This document shows, piece by piece, positions 8,941 through 19,116 of a stretch of DNA of 64,000 nt. Position 1 is the first letter of the stretch; each line of letters starts with the position of its first letter. The notes beneath the pieces were generated by a model, which saw only the letters and a list, made by a program, of their open reading frames with translations, was not told where the DNA came from and ran no database searches. Origin of the DNA: Trinickia dinghuensis (GTDB lineage: Bacteria > Pseudomonadota > Gammaproteobacteria > Burkholderiales > Burkholderiaceae). The DNA lies in the NCBI RefSeq assembly GCF_003367175.1, contig NZ_QRGA01000019.1:1-64000 (forward strand), in the 5' to 3' direction. Made by a program: the position numbers and the translations under genes.

Positions 8941-9636
8941 ATGACGCAATTTCGCATCGCTCCCAGCATTCTCTCCGCCGACTTCGCAAGGCTCGGCGAA
9001 GAAGTCCGCAACGTCATCGACTCCGGCGCCGATTGGATTCACTTCGACGTGATGGACAACCATTACGTCCCGAATCTCACGATCGGTCCGCTCGTGTGCG
9101 AAGCGATCCGACCGCACGTGCAAGCGCCCATCGACGTTCACCTCATGGTGCGCCCCGTCGATCGCATCGTGCCCGACTTCGCCAAGGCCGGCGCGAACAT
9201 CATCAGCTTTCATCCGGAAGGGTCGGACCATATCGACCGCACGCTCTCGCTGATCCGCGATCACGGCTGCAAGGCCGGGCTCGTCTTCAACCCGGCCACG
9301 CCGCTGAATTATCTCGATCACGTCATGGACCGCGTCGACCTCGTGCTGATCATGTCGGTCAATCCGGGCTTCGGCGGCCAGTCGTTCATTCCCGAGGCAT
9401 TGAATAAGCTGCGCGAGGCGCGCGCGCGAATCGATGCCTATCAAGCGCGCACGGGCCGCGAGATTCATCTCGAAGTGGACGGCGGCGTGAAGGTCGAGAA
9501 CATCGCGCAGATCGCGGCGGCCGGTGCCGACACGTTCGTCGCCGGCTCGGCCATCTTCGGCAAGCCCGACTATCGCGCCGTCATCGACGAAATGCGCCGC
9601 GAGCTCGCCACCGCCACGGCCGGTGCACGCGCATGA
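8941..9636 (+). CDS. rpe: Ribulose-phosphate 3-epimerase
   Basis: 231-residue TIM-barrel enzyme that interconverts ribulose-5-phosphate and xylulose-5-phosphate in the pentose phosphate pathway. Metal and catalytic segments are present: SILSADF at the N-terminus, [37 protein letters not shown], and the phosphate-binding LEVDGGVK...[12 protein letters not shown]. Its stop overlaps the start of gph by four bases (ATGA), indicating coupling. Confidence 0.96.
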   Translation: MTQFRIAPSILSADFARLGEEVRNVIDSGADWIHFDVMDNHYVPNLTIGPLVCEAIRPHVQAPIDVHLMVRPVDRIVPDFAKAGANIISFHPEGSDHIDRTLSLIRDHGCKAGLVFNPATPLNYLDHVMDRVDLVLIMSVNPGFGGQSFIPEALNKLREARARIDAYQARTGREIHLEVDGGVKVENIAQIAAAGADTFVAGSAIFGKPDYRAVIDEMRRELATATAGARA

Positions 9637-10409
9637 GCACGAACGCCGCCCCAAACCGGCATGCCGCCGCACAAGACGAACAAGCCGAGCCCGCGAACGC
9701 GAAACGCTTGAAGGCCGCCGTCATCGATCTGGACGGCACGATGGTCGATACGGCCGACGATTTCACGGCCAGCCTGAACGGCATGCTCGGCGATCTCGGC
9801 GCGCAGCCTGTCTCGCGCGAGGAAGTCGTCGGCTATGTCGGGAAAGGTTCCGAGCATCTGGTTCGCAGCGTGCTGGCCGCGCGGTTTTCGGCTGAGGAAA
9901 CCAGCGCGCGTTTCGCCGGCGCGCTCGATCGCTATCAAGCCCACTACGCCGAGGTCAATGGCCGCCACACGCGGCTTTATCCGGACGTGGAATCTGGCCT
10001 CGCCGCCCTCGCGCAAGCCGGTGTGCGGCTGGCTTGCGTGACGAACAAGCCCCATCGCTTCGCCGTCGCGCTGCTCGAACAATACGGGCTCGCGCGCTAC
10101 TTCTCGGTGATTCTCGGCGGCGACAGCCTCGCGCGCAAAAAGCCGGACCCGCTGCCGATGCTCGCGGCGTGCCACGCAATGGGTGTCGAGCCAAGCGAGG
10201 CCGTGGCGATCGGCGACTCCGAGAACGACGCGCTGGCGGGCCGCGCGGCGGGCATGGCCACGTTGACGGTGCCGTACGGCTACAACCACGGCAAAGCTAT
10301 ACAAACGATAAATTCGGATGGTATAGTCGCCACGTTGCTCGAGGCTGCGGGGTTCATCGTGAATCCTCCGTCCGGCTCCGGCGCAACGGATCAATCGATC
10401 AATTGCTGA
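9633..10409 (+). CDS. gph: Phosphoglycolate phosphatase
   Basis: 258-residue HAD-family phosphatase that hydrolyses 2-phosphoglycolate. Motif I is [12 protein letters not shown], motif II lies in CVTNKPH, the motif III Lys in RKKPDP, and motif IV is [10 protein letters not shown]. It overlaps rpe by four bases. The 3' end (about 10290-10330) is unusually A+T-rich and uses three ATA Ile codons, rare in this genome; this is where a trp promoter is predicted. Gene order rpe-gph-trp is typical of this bacterial group. Confidence 0.93.
   Translation: MSTNAAPNRHAAAQDEQAEPANAKRLKAAVIDLDGTMVDTADDFTASLNGMLGDLGAQPVSREEVVGYVGKGSEHLVRSVLAARFSAEETSARFAGALDRYQAHYAEVNGRHTRLYPDVESGLAALAQAGVRLACVTNKPHRFAVALLEQYGLARYFSVILGGDSLARKKPDPLPMLAACHAMGVEPSEAVAIGDSENDALAGRAAGMATLTVPYGYNHGKAIQTINSDGIVATLLEAAGFIVNPPSGSGATDQSINC
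10298..10327 (+). promoter_or_regulatory. Predicted trp promoter inside the gph coding sequence
   Basis: An extended -10 element TG-g-TATAGT lies at 10319-10327, with a -35-like TATACA at 10298-10303 and an 18-base spacer. CTATAC (10297-10302) and GTATAG (10321-10326) also form an inverted repeat that could bind a regulator. It lies about 100 bases upstream of the trp leader peptide. The call is inferred from sequence alone. Confidence 0.5.
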
Positions 10410-10429
10410 CGACCTAAAGTCATCCACTC

Positions 10430-10504
10430 ATGTTTCTGAACAAAAAACGGAGTCCGAGCAGCATCGACCGGGGAGCCTGGCCCTGGCGTCGCTCGTCGCG
10501 CTAA
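10430..10504 (+). CDS. trpL: Tryptophan leader peptide TrpL
   Basis: 24-residue frame starting 20 bases after gph. It contains Trp-Pro-Trp (codons at 10478-10480 and 10484-10486) near its C-terminal end, followed by basic residues and a TAA stop. Two Trp codons in 24, directly ahead of a hairpin with a U-run and then trpE, are the hallmark of ribosome-mediated attenuation. The ribosome-binding site is weak. When charged tRNA-Trp is scarce the ribosome would stall at these codons and change folding of the downstream RNA. Confidence 0.8.
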   Translation: MFLNKKRSPSSIDRGAWPWRRSSR

Positions 10505-10548
10505 CCTCTTTCGAGGTACGCTGAAGCTTGTCTTCGGCGCCGTTTTTT
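10504..10548 (+). terminator. trp attenuator
   Basis: Two hairpins follow the leader peptide. ACCTC/GAGGT (10504-10517) overlaps the leader stop. CGCTGAAG (10519-10526) pairs with CTTCGGCG (10532-10539) over a 5-base loop and is followed by CCG and six T (10543-10548). A competing pairing of GGCGTCG (10485-10491, across the Trp codons) with CGGCGCC (10535-10541) would disrupt the terminator stem. About 165 bases of leader remain before trpE. Confidence 0.75.
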
Positions 10549-10712
10549 GATTTCGCCGCGCATTCGCGCACTATTCGCCGTATCGCCCGAACGATCGCAC
10601 CCGCGCGTTTTTCGCATTCGTCGCTGCGACCGTGCGCTCAAGGCTTGCCGCCTGCAAGGCTTCGCTCGTTAGCGAGCAACGTCTGCGTCGGCCATTCGAA
10701 CAGGATCGGAAC

Positions 10713-12206
10713 ATGACCGAACTCGAGTTTCAGTCCCTCGCCAACGAGGGTTACAACCGCATTCCGCTGATCGCCGAAGCGCTCGCCGATCTCGAGACGC
10801 CGCTTTCCCTTTACCTGAAGCTAGCCCAGCCCGAACGCGGCGGAGCGAACTCGTTCCTGCTCGAATCGGTCGTCGGCGGCGAACGGTTCGGCCGCTATTC
10901 GTTCATCGGCCTGCCGGCACGCACGCTCGTCCTCACGAAAAACGGCGTCAATGAAGTGGTGCGCGACGGCCAAGTCGTCGAAACACACGAAGGCGATCCG
11001 TTCGAGTTCATCCAGCAGTTCCAGGCACGGTTCAAGGTCGCTCAGCGCCCCGGACTGCCGCGCTTTGCCGGCGGCCTCGCCGGGTACTTCGGGTACGACG
11101 CCGTCCGCTACATCGAGAAGAAGCTCGCGCACACCGCACCGCCCGACGATCTTGGCCTGCCCGACATTCAATTGCTGCTGACCGAGGAAGTGGCGGTCAT
11201 CGACAATCTGGCCGGCAAGCTCTATCTGGTCATCTACGCCGATCCGACTGCGCCCGAAGCCTACGCGCGCGCCAAGCAGCGGCTGCGCGAGCTGCGTCAG
11301 CGCTTGCGCACGACCGTGCAGCCGCCGGTGACCTCGCCGAGCGTGCGCACGGAGATCTACCGCGAATTCGCGCGCGACGACTACCTCAATGCCGTGCGCC
11401 GCGCGAAGGAATACATCGCCGCGGGCGAACTCATGCAGGTGCAAGTCGGCCAGCGCCTGATCAAGCCGTACCGCGACAACCCGCTTTCGCTCTATCGCGC
11501 GCTGCGCTCGCTCAATCCGTCGCCGTACATGTATTACTACAACTTCGGCGAATTCCACGTGGTCGGCGCGTCGCCGGAAATTCTCGTGCGCCAGGAAAAG
11601 CGCGGCGAGGATCGGATCGTCACGATTCGGCCGCTCGCCGGAACCCGTCCGCGCGGCAATACGCCCGAGCGCGATGCCGAGCTCGCGACGGAACTGCTGA
11701 ACGATCCGAAGGAAATCGCGGAGCACGTGATGCTGATCGATCTCGCGCGCAACGACGTCGGCCGCATCGCGCAGACGGGCTCGGTCGCCGTCACCGATAA
11801 AATGGTCATCGAAAAATACTCGCACGTGCAGCACATCGTCAGCTCGGTCGAAGGCAAGCTCAAGCCCGGCACGACGAACTTCGACGTGCTGCGCGCGACG
11901 TTCCCGGCCGGCACGCTCTCGGGCGCGCCGAAGGTGCGCGCGATGGAATTGATCGACGAGCTCGAACCCGTCAAGCGCGGTCTGTACGGCGGCGCGGTCG
12001 GATATCTGTCGTTCACGGGCGAAATGGACTTGGCCATCGCGATCCGGACGGGGCTCATCCACAACGGCAATCTGTACGTGCAAGCGGCGGCGGGCGTCGT
12101 CGCCGATTCGGTGCCCGAATCGGAATGGCAAGAAACCGAGAACAAGGCGCGCGCCGTGCTGCGCGCCGCCGAGCAAGTGCAAGACGGCCTCGACAGCGAT
12201 TTTTGA
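10713..12206 (+). CDS. trpE: Anthranilate synthase component I
   Basis: 497-residue chorismate-utilising enzyme that makes anthranilate from chorismate with TrpG. The N-terminal feedback site LLES (in SFLLESV) is intact, so inhibition by tryptophan is expected. The C-terminal catalytic segments [19 protein letters not shown] and [19 protein letters not shown] are present. The ATG at 10713 is preceded by AGGA at 7 bases; upstream in-frame codons are not protein-like. It is under the attenuator described above and heads trpEGDC. Confidence 0.97.
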   Translation: MTELEFQSLANEGYNRIPLIAEALADLETPLSLYLKLAQPERGGANSFLLESVVGGERFGRYSFIGLPARTLVLTKNGVNEVVRDGQVVETHEGDPFEFIQQFQARFKVAQRPGLPRFAGGLAGYFGYDAVRYIEKKLAHTAPPDDLGLPDIQLLLTEEVAVIDNLAGKLYLVIYADPTAPEAYARAKQRLRELRQRLRTTVQPPVTSPSVRTEIYREFARDDYLNAVRRAKEYIAAGELMQVQVGQRLIKPYRDNPLSLYRALRSLNPSPYMYYYNFGEFHVVGASPEILVRQEKRGEDRIVTIRPLAGTRPRGNTPERDAELATELLNDPKEIAEHVMLIDLARNDVGRIAQTGSVAVTDKMVIEKYSHVQHIVSSVEGKLKPGTTNFDVLRATFPAGTLSGAPKVRAMELIDELEPVKRGLYGGAVGYLSFTGEMDLAIAIRTGLIHNGNLYVQAAAGVVADSVPESEWQETENKARAVLRAAEQVQDGLDSDF

Positions 12207-12219
12207 GCGGAGATACATC

Positions 12220-12804
<585 letters not shown>

Positions 12805-12823
12805 CGAAAGGAAAGGCGCAGCC

Positions 12824-13855
12824 ATGACCATCACCCCGCAAGAAGCACTGCAGCGCACGATCGAGCACCGCGAGATCTTCCACGACGAGATGCTGCACTT
12901 GATGCGGCTCATCATGCGCGGCGACATGTCGCCCGTGATGGCCGCGGCGATCATCACCGGCTTGCGCGTGAAGAAGGAAACGATCGGCGAAATCGCGGCC
13001 GCGGCCACCGTCATGCGCGAGTTCGCGCGTCATGTCGAGGTGCCCGACAACGCCAACTTCGTCGACATCGTCGGCACCGGCGGCGACGGCGCCAATACCT
13101 TCAACATCTCGACGACGACGATGTTCGTCGTCGCCGGGGCGGGCGCCAAGGTCGCCAAGCACGGCGGCCGCGGCGTATCGAGCAAGTCGGGCAGCGCCGA
13201 CGTGCTCGAAGCGCTCGGCGTGAACATCGATCTGCAGCCCGAGCAGGTCGCCGCATCGATCGCCGAGACCGGCATGGGCTTCATGTTCGCGCCCAATCAC
13301 CATCCCGCGATGAAGAACATCGCGCCGGTGCGGCGCGAGCTGGGCGTGCGCACGATCTTCAACATCCTCGGGCCGCTCACGAACCCGGCCGGCGCGCCCA
13401 ATCAATTGATGGGCGTGTTTCACCAGGACCTCGTCGGCATCCAGGTGCGCGTGATGCAGCGCCTCGGCGCGAAGCACGTGCTCGTCGTCTACGGCAAGGA
13501 CGGCATGGACGAAGTCTCGCTGGGTGCGGCCACGCTCGTCGGCGAACTGCGCGACGGCCAGGTGCACGAGTACGAGATCCACCCCGAGGACTTCGGTCTG
13601 CAGATGGTGTCGAACCGGTCGCTGAAAGTGGCGGATGCGAACGAATCGAAGACGATTCTGCTCCAAGCGCTCGACAACCAACCCGGCGTGGCGCGCGAGA
13701 TCGTCACGCTCAACGCGGGTACGGCGCTGTACGCGGCGAACATCGTCGCATCGATCGCGGACGGCATCGAAATCGCGCGGGAAACGATCGCGTCCGGCCG
13801 CGCGCGCGCGAAGGTCGACGAACTCGTACGCTTCACGCAGCAATTCAAGCATTGA
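12824..13855 (+). CDS. trpD: Anthranilate phosphoribosyltransferase
   Basis: 343-residue enzyme that joins anthranilate to PRPP. The PRPP-binding glycine-rich loop [14 protein letters not shown] and the [21 protein letters not shown] segment are both intact; the N-terminal helical domain carries [19 protein letters not shown]. Spacing to trpG is 19 bases with an AAAGG-type site. Length is normal for the family. Confidence 0.97.
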   Translation: MTITPQEALQRTIEHREIFHDEMLHLMRLIMRGDMSPVMAAAIITGLRVKKETIGEIAAAATVMREFARHVEVPDNANFVDIVGTGGDGANTFNISTTTMFVVAGAGAKVAKHGGRGVSSKSGSADVLEALGVNIDLQPEQVAASIAETGMGFMFAPNHHPAMKNIAPVRRELGVRTIFNILGPLTNPAGAPNQLMGVFHQDLVGIQVRVMQRLGAKHVLVVYGKDGMDEVSLGAATLVGELRDGQVHEYEIHPEDFGLQMVSNRSLKVADANESKTILLQALDNQPGVAREIVTLNAGTALYAANIVASIADGIEIARETIASGRARAKVDELVRFTQQFKH

Positions 13856-13935
13856 CGCCTGATGCCGGCAGGCATCGGCGTACTGCACCGGAAACACATC
13901 ATCGAAACCACCGACCAGCAAGAAGGGCTTCGTCC

Positions 13936-14721
13936 ATGAGCGACATTCTCGAACGGATCATCGCGGTCAAACGCGAAGAAGTGCGCGCGGCTCAACGGAG
14001 CGCGCCGCTCGACGAGTTGCGCCTCGCGGCATCGTCGCGCGATCTGCGCGACTTCGTCGGCGCGCTGCGCGCCAAGCACGCGGCCGGGGCGGCCGCCGTC
14101 ATCGCCGAAGTCAAAAAGGCAAGCCCATCCAAAGGCGTGCTGCGCGAACACTTCGTGCCCGCCGATATCGCGCGCTCGTACGAGAAAGGCGGCGCGGCGT
14201 GCCTGTCCGTGCTGACCGACGTGCAGTTCTTCCAAGGCAGCGCCGCTTATCTCGAAGCGGCCCGCGCCGCCTGCAGCCTGCCCGTGCTGCGCAAGGACTT
14301 CATCGTCGATCCGTACCAAGTCGTCGAAGCGCGCGCCATGGGTGCCGACGCGATCTTGCTGATCGCGGCCGCGCTCTCGCTCGACGAAATGCAAGAACTC
14401 GAGGCGCTCGCGCATTCGCTCGGGCTGGCGGTGCTCGTCGAAGTGCACGATCGGGCCGAACTGACGCAGGCACTGACGCTCAAGACGCCGCTCATCGGCA
14501 TCAACAACCGGAATCTGCGCACGTTCGAAACCTCGCTCGACACGACGCTCGGTATGCTGGACGCGCTACCCGACGATCGCATCGTCGTCACCGAATCGGG
14601 CATCTTGGCGCGCGCCGACGTCGAACGCATGCGCGCGAACGGCGTCCACACGTTCCTCGTCGGCGAGGCGTTCATGCGCGCCGACGAACCGGGCGCCGCC
14701 CTGTCGCAGATGTTTTTCTGA
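13936..14721 (+). CDS. trpC: Indole-3-glycerol phosphate synthase
   Basis: 261-residue TIM-barrel enzyme that closes the indole ring. Family segments are [54 protein letters not shown], and [15 protein letters not shown]. The start at 13936 gives the standard [17 protein letters not shown]-terminus; an in-frame ATG at 13852 overlapping trpD is less likely. It is a single TrpC, not fused to TrpF; trpF, trpB and trpA are elsewhere. Confidence 0.96.
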   Translation: MSDILERIIAVKREEVRAAQRSAPLDELRLAASSRDLRDFVGALRAKHAAGAAAVIAEVKKASPSKGVLREHFVPADIARSYEKGGAACLSVLTDVQFFQGSAAYLEAARAACSLPVLRKDFIVDPYQVVEARAMGADAILLIAAALSLDEMQELEALAHSLGLAVLVEVHDRAELTQALTLKTPLIGINNRNLRTFETSLDTTLGMLDALPDDRIVVTESGILARADVERMRANGVHTFLVGEAFMRADEPGAALSQMFF

Positions 14722-14731
14722 ACCCGGCCGC

Positions 14732-14763
14732 ACGGCTACACGGCTACACGGCTATACGACTAC
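14732..14763. repeat. Four tandem 8-bp units (ACGGCTAC) upstream of the CYTH gene
   Basis: Units ACGGCTAC, ACGGCTAC, ACGGCTAT and ACGACTAC lie head to tail in the 54-bp spacer between trpC and the CYTH protein. They begin 10 bases after the trpC stop and end 12 bases before the next ATG, replacing the place where a ribosome-binding site would be expected. Confidence 0.8.
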
Positions 14764-14775
14764 ACGCAATTGAGC

Positions 14776-15402
14776 ATGGGCATCGAACGCGAAATCAAAT
14801 TGACGCTGCCGCCCGATCGGGTCGACGCGGCCGATCGCTTCTTGACCGGCATCGCCGGCACGCCCGGGCGCGACGTCCCGCTCGTGAACCTCTACTTCGA
14901 TACCGCTTCTCTCGCGCTTGCCGGCGCGAAGATCGCCCTGCGGCTGCGCAAGACCCCCGACGGTTGGCTGCAGACGCTGAAGGCGGCGGGCACGGCCTCG
15001 GGTGGGCTGCATAGCCGTCACGAGTGGGAAACGGCCGTCGCGAAGGAAGCGCTCGAATTCGACACGCTCGCTGCGGCCTGCGACGACGAGGCGGCGCTCG
15101 CCGCGCTGCGCACCGCGGCCCCCGAACTCGGCGAGCGTTTTCGGACGGTGTTCGTTCGGCGCCTTTGGCGTCTGGAGCTCGACGGCGCGCACATCGAGGC
15201 CGCCATCGACCGTGGCGAAGTCACGGCCACGGTAGGCGGGCAGACGCGCCGGGAAGCGATCAGCGAAGTCGAAATCGAACTGCTGCGGGGCGACGAGCGC
15301 TCGCTGCAGGCGCTGACAGGCCAGTTGTCGGCCGCGGTGCCGGGGCTGGCACCCGAGAACGTCAACAAGGCACAACGGGGTTATCGGCTGTGTGCGCGGT
15401 GA
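14776..15402 (+). CDS. CYTH domain protein (triphosphate tunnel metalloenzyme)
   Basis: 208-residue CYTH-fold protein. The defining ExExK motif is the N-terminal EREIK, followed by LYFDT and the basic strands KIALRLRKT and WLQTLKAAG that line the triphosphate tunnel. Such enzymes hydrolyse inorganic triphosphate or related substrates; the physiological substrate is unknown. There is no C-terminal CHAD domain, unlike E. coli YgiF. The ATG at 14776 is preferred over TTG at 14770; no clear ribosome-binding site is seen. It overlaps the ung start. Confidence 0.8.
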   Translation: MGIEREIKLTLPPDRVDAADRFLTGIAGTPGRDVPLVNLYFDTASLALAGAKIALRLRKTPDGWLQTLKAAGTASGGLHSRHEWETAVAKEALEFDTLAAACDDEAALAALRTAAPELGERFRTVFVRRLWRLELDGAHIEAAIDRGEVTATVGGQTRREAISEVEIELLRGDERSLQALTGQLSAAVPGLAPENVNKAQRGYRLCAR

Positions 15403-16319
15403 AAACGAAGAAGGGTCGGGCTGCGAGCGACGCGGCACAAAGGTCGCTGTTCGATATGGCGGACGAGGCGGCAGTCGTGCCGGCGGCGAACCTGTCGAAG
15501 CGGTCCGAGGATCAAGGGACCGAAGCGCCTAAAGGCGTCACTAAAGGCATCACCGCACCGAAGGCGCTGTTCGGATCACACGAGTCCAACGTCCCGCAGG
15601 GGCTCGCCGGCCCGCTCGAATCGCAATTCGCCACCCTGCCGCCCGCGTGGCGCGAGCACCTGCGCGCCTTCCTCGAAGGCCATGCCTATCGTCCGCTTTG
15701 CACGTTCGTCGACGCGCAGATCGACGCAGGCAAGACGGTCTACCCGGCCGACGTCTTCCGCGCGCTGCGATCGACGAGCCCCGGCGACGTCAAGGTCGTC
15801 ATCGTCGGCCAGGATCCCTACCACGGCGACGACAAGGGCCACCCGCAAGCGCACGGTCTGGCGTTTTCGGTACCGTCGCCCGTGCGGCCGCCGCCTTCGC
15901 TACGCAACATCTTCAAGGAAATCGCCGCCGAGTTCGGTTACGTCATGCCCGCGCATGGGTGCCTCGACGCCTGGGCGCGGCAAGGCGTGCTGCTGCTCAA
16001 CACCGTGCTGACGGTCGAGCAAGCCAAGGCGGCCAGCCATGCGAAGCACGGCTGGGAAGCCTGCACCGACACGCTGATCCACGAGCTGGCCCACCGGCAC
16101 GAGCATCTCGTCTTCATGCTCTGGGGCGCACACGCACAGGCCAAGCGCGCGCTGCTCGACGCACGGCCGCATTGCGTGCTGGAGGCGCCGCACCCGTCGC
16201 CGCTGTCGGCGCACCGCGGCTTTCTCGGCTGCGGGCACTTCCGGCTCGCCAACGAATATCTCGTCGAGAACGGCCGCGCGCCCATCGATTGGCGGCTGCC
16301 CGAAACCGCGGACGCCTGA
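15399..16319 (+). CDS. ung: Uracil-DNA glycosylase
   Basis: 306-residue family 1 UDG that removes uracil from DNA. The water-activating loop [17 protein letters not shown] and the leucine/His loop [17 protein letters not shown] are intact, giving a full catalytic domain from about residue 85. The start is uncertain: GTG at 15399 overlaps the CYTH stop by four bases (coupling), while ATG at 15456 would shorten it by 19 residues. The longer form carries QRSLFD, close to the sliding-clamp-binding pattern. The N-terminal 70 residues look disordered. Confidence 0.95.
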   Translation: MKTKKGRAASDAAQRSLFDMADEAAVVPAANLSKRSEDQGTEAPKGVTKGITAPKALFGSHESNVPQGLAGPLESQFATLPPAWREHLRAFLEGHAYRPLCTFVDAQIDAGKTVYPADVFRALRSTSPGDVKVVIVGQDPYHGDDKGHPQAHGLAFSVPSPVRPPPSLRNIFKEIAAEFGYVMPAHGCLDAWARQGVLLLNTVLTVEQAKAASHAKHGWEACTDTLIHELAHRHEHLVFMLWGAHAQAKRALLDARPHCVLEAPHPSPLSAHRGFLGCGHFRLANEYLVENGRAPIDWRLPETADA

Positions 16320-16323
16320 AAGC

Positions 16324-16354
16324 AAAAAATCGCGCTGCCCGGAAGGCAGCGCGA
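16324..16354 (-). terminator. Intrinsic terminator of azoR
   Basis: TCGCGCTGCC and GGCAGCGCGA form a perfect 10-bp stem (16330-16354) with a 5-base loop. On the minus strand it is followed by six T (AAAAAA at 16324-16329), so it terminates azoR; it may also stop ung read-through. Confidence 0.85.
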
Positions 16355-16405
16355 CTGATGTCCTGCTCAGGCCAATAGCAGACCCTGGTACGACGATTTC
16401 AGCGT

Positions 16406-17005
16406 TTAGGCGGCAGCAGCAATCGCTTCGCGGGCCGAAGCGAGCGCGGCGCCCGCTGCGTCCGGGCCCATGTTCAGGCCTTCCGCATAGATGAACTCGA
16501 CGTCGGTGATGCCGATGAAGCCGAGAAACGTCTTCAGGTGCGGCGTATGGCTGTCGGCCGGCGTACCCGCATACTTACCACCGCGCGCGGCGACGACGTA
16601 AACCTTCTTCCCCTTCACGAGACCTTCGGGGCCGTTCGCCGTATAGCGGAACGTCACGCCGGCGCGGGCGATCCAGTCGAAATACGTCTTCAGCTGCGAC
16701 GAGATGCCAAAGTTGTACATCGGTGCGCCGATGATGATCACGTCCGCGGCTTGCAACTCATCGATCAGTGCATCGCTGCGCGCGGCGATCGCCGCTTGCC
16801 CCGGCGTGCGCTGCTCGGCCGGCGTGAAGAACGCGCCGAGCACGGCGTCGTCGAGGTGGGGCAGCGCGTCGGCCTGCAAGTCGCGCAGCACGAGCTTCGC
16901 GCCCGGATTCGCTTGCTGCAGCTTCGCGGCCAGTTCATTGGCCAGCAGCGTCGAGTTCGCGCCTTGCGAACGGGCGGCGGAGTTCAGTTGAAGGATGGTC
17001 GTCAT
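16406..17005 (-). CDS. azoR: FMN-dependent NADH-azoreductase
   Basis: 199-residue flavodoxin-like quinone/azo reductase. The N-terminal [19 protein letters not shown] contains the FMN phosphate loop, and [28 protein letters not shown] with VVAARGGKY are typical AzoR segments. It reduces quinones by two electrons and can cleave azo bonds using NADH. The start at 17005 gives the normal AzoR length; an in-frame extension to 17203 is not protein-like. It has its own intrinsic terminator. Confidence 0.92.
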   Translation of the reverse strand: MTTILQLNSAARSQGANSTLLANELAAKLQQANPGAKLVLRDLQADALPHLDDAVLGAFFTPAEQRTPGQAAIAARSDALIDELQAADVIIIGAPMYNFGISSQLKTYFDWIARAGVTFRYTANGPEGLVKGKKVYVVAARGGKYAGTPADSHTPHLKTFLGFIGITDVEFIYAEGLNMGPDAAGAALASAREAIAAAA

Positions 17006-17218
17006 GTCGGGCTCCAAGTGGGTAGCGCAGTTCTGCGCGAGTGAAGCCATTGTCGTGGTTGGCCCGACGCGGAAAAAGTAGGGTAAAGAGGACGGATTGT
17101 TGCAGCAATAGAACGATTGGGGGCGTCGATCCGCCCCTACCGGGCGCGGATCGGCGAAAACGGCAGGAAACCAGGAAATGGAGCCCCCCGAGCCGCCTGC
17201 CATCAGCCTATCAGCCTA

Positions 17219-19060
17219 TCAGCCGCGCAGCCAGCGCTCGCGTGCGCGCCGCGCCGGCGCCCCGCGCTTCTCCTCGGCGGCAACCAGCTTGTAGCGCGCC
17301 ACCTCGGGCCCGTCGAGCTTGACGCGCGCGACGCGCAGCTCGTCGCGCCGGAACGCATGAATTTCGACGGTCGCCCCCGGGAGATAGCGCGAGAGCAGCG
17401 TATCGAGATTCGAACCCGTCACGCGCAGGCCATCGACGGCGATCAGCACGTCGCCGGCCGAGAGGCCCGCCTTCTGCGCCGCGCTACCGTCGTGCACGGC
17501 CGCCAGCGTGCAGTCGGCGCCGGCCCGCAGACGCGCGCCGAGCGACGGCTTGCCGCCCGCCTTGCCATCGGCCGCGCCTGGCGCGGCCTGACCGTTGCCG
17601 CCGCTCAGTTGCGGCTCGAGCGTCACGCCGAACGGCTCGAGCAGCGCCTCGAGCGGCAGGTCGCGCGTACCGTGGACCGCCTCCTCGAACAACGGCCCGA
17701 GTTCGACGCCCGTCGCTTCGGCAATCAGCGCCGCCACTTCGTCCTCAGCCACGCCGGCCATCTTGCCGCTGTAGAACTGTCGGCCGTAGCGCTGCCAAAG
17801 CAGCCGCATGACGTCGTCGAGCGATTTGCGGTGATCGGTGCGCGCGCGAATCGCGAGATCGAACGCCAACGCAACAAGCGAGCCCTTCTGGTAGTAGCTG
17901 ACGATCGCGTTCGGCGCGTTCTCGTCCTGGCGGTAATACTTGATCCAGGCGTCGAACGAGCTTTCGGCGACGCTCTGCTTCAGACGGCCGCTGCCGCGCA
18001 GCACGCCGCCGAGCGTCTTGCCGACCAGCGCGTAATAGTCGGCTTCCGTGATCGCGCCGCTGCGCACGAGCATCAGGTCGTCGTAGTACGACGTGAAACC
18101 TTCGAACAGCCACAGCAGCGACGTGTAGTTTTCGCGCGAAAGATCGTACGGCGCGAATGCGGCGGGCTTGATCCGCTTGACGTTCCACGTGTGGAAGTAC
18201 TCGTGGCTGCACAAGCCGAGATACGTCTGATAACCCTCCGACATCTCGGGCCGCCCGAGAACGGGCAGATCGGCGCGATTGCAGATGAGCGCGGTCGACG
18301 CCCGATGCTCGAGCCCGCCGTACCCGTCGCTGACGGCCTGCGTCATGAACACGTAGCGGTCGACGGGCGCTTTTTTCGTACGCGGTTCGAACAGCGCGAT
18401 CTGGGTTTCGCAGATGCGCTTCAAATCGTTCGCGAGCCGGCTCATGTCGACCGAGACAGTACGCCCCGCGATGACGATGTCGTGCGGCACGCCATGCGCC
18501 TTGAACGTGGCGAGCGCGAATCGCCCGAGCGTAACCGGATGATCGATCAGCTCGTCATAGTTCTGCGCGCGGTACTCGCCGAAACCGTAGCGCTTCGTGC
18601 CGCGCACTTCCGGCAAAGCCGTCGCCACGCGCCAATCGGCGTACCCCGAGCCCGCCGGCTTTTGAATGTCGACGGCGCAGGCGGCTTCCTCGCGGCCCAC
18701 AGGCAGCAAGAACACGCTCGATCCGTTGAAAAAACCCGTCGTATCGTCCAAGTGCGCCGTGCGCACCGACATGTCCCAGGCATAGACCTCGTAGCGCAGC
18801 GTCAGCACGCCGCCCTTCACGGGCGCGGCCTGCCACGTCTGCTTGTCGGTCTTCTCGATACGCACCTTGCGCCCCGCCTCGTTGAACGCGCTAAGCGTCA
18901 CGATGTTGCGGGCGAACTCGCGAACGAGGTAGCTGCCGGGAATCCACGTGGGCAACGTGAACCGCTGGCCGGCCGGGTCGGGATCGGCCAGCGTCAGCGT
19001 GACTTCGAACAGGTGGGCGGAGGGGTTCTTGGGGACGATCGCGTAGCGGGTCGGCTTCAT
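17219..19060 (-). CDS. M61 family metallopeptidase with PDZ domain
   Basis: 613-residue peptidase of the M61 glycyl-aminopeptidase type. The zinc motif HEYFH is at about residues 286-290, followed by TWNVKRIKP and the third-ligand region LWLFEGFTSYYDDL. A PDZ domain near the C-terminus has the GSAAQKAGLSAGDVLIAVDG core. No signal peptide is evident, so it is probably cytoplasmic. MKPTRYAIVPKN is taken as the start; four more residues are possible from 19072. Substrate is unknown. Confidence 0.88.
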   Translation of the reverse strand: MKPTRYAIVPKNPSAHLFEVTLTLADPDPAGQRFTLPTWIPGSYLVREFARNIVTLSAFNEAGRKVRIEKTDKQTWQAAPVKGGVLTLRYEVYAWDMSVRTAHLDDTTGFFNGSSVFLLPVGREEAACAVDIQKPAGSGYADWRVATALPEVRGTKRYGFGEYRAQNYDELIDHPVTLGRFALATFKAHGVPHDIVIAGRTVSVDMSRLANDLKRICETQIALFEPRTKKAPVDRYVFMTQAVSDGYGGLEHRASTALICNRADLPVLGRPEMSEGYQTYLGLCSHEYFHTWNVKRIKPAAFAPYDLSRENYTSLLWLFEGFTSYYDDLMLVRSGAITEADYYALVGKTLGGVLRGSGRLKQSVAESSFDAWIKYYRQDENAPNAIVSYYQKGSLVALAFDLAIRARTDHRKSLDDVMRLLWQRYGRQFYSGKMAGVAEDEVAALIAEATGVELGPLFEEAVHGTRDLPLEALLEPFGVTLEPQLSGGNGQAAPGAADGKAGGKPSLGARLRAGADCTLAAVHDGSAAQKAGLSAGDVLIAVDGLRVTGSNLDTLLSRYLPGATVEIHAFRRDELRVARVKLDGPEVARYKLVAAEEKRGAPARRARERWLRG

Positions 19061-19116
19061 CAATTGGCGCAATATCTCGGGCAGAGTCGTTGAAACAAGA
19101 ATCGGGATCGAGCGCC

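Noticed and set aside
17405-17425. tRNA-like GATTCGAACC sequence
   Set aside because: It lies within the M61 peptidase coding sequence and no cloverleaf could be drawn around it.
17117-19093. 658-codon plus-strand frame opposite the M61 peptidase
   Set aside because: Arg/Glu/Ala-rich antisense shadow; the minus strand has an intact HEYFH zinc site and PDZ domain.
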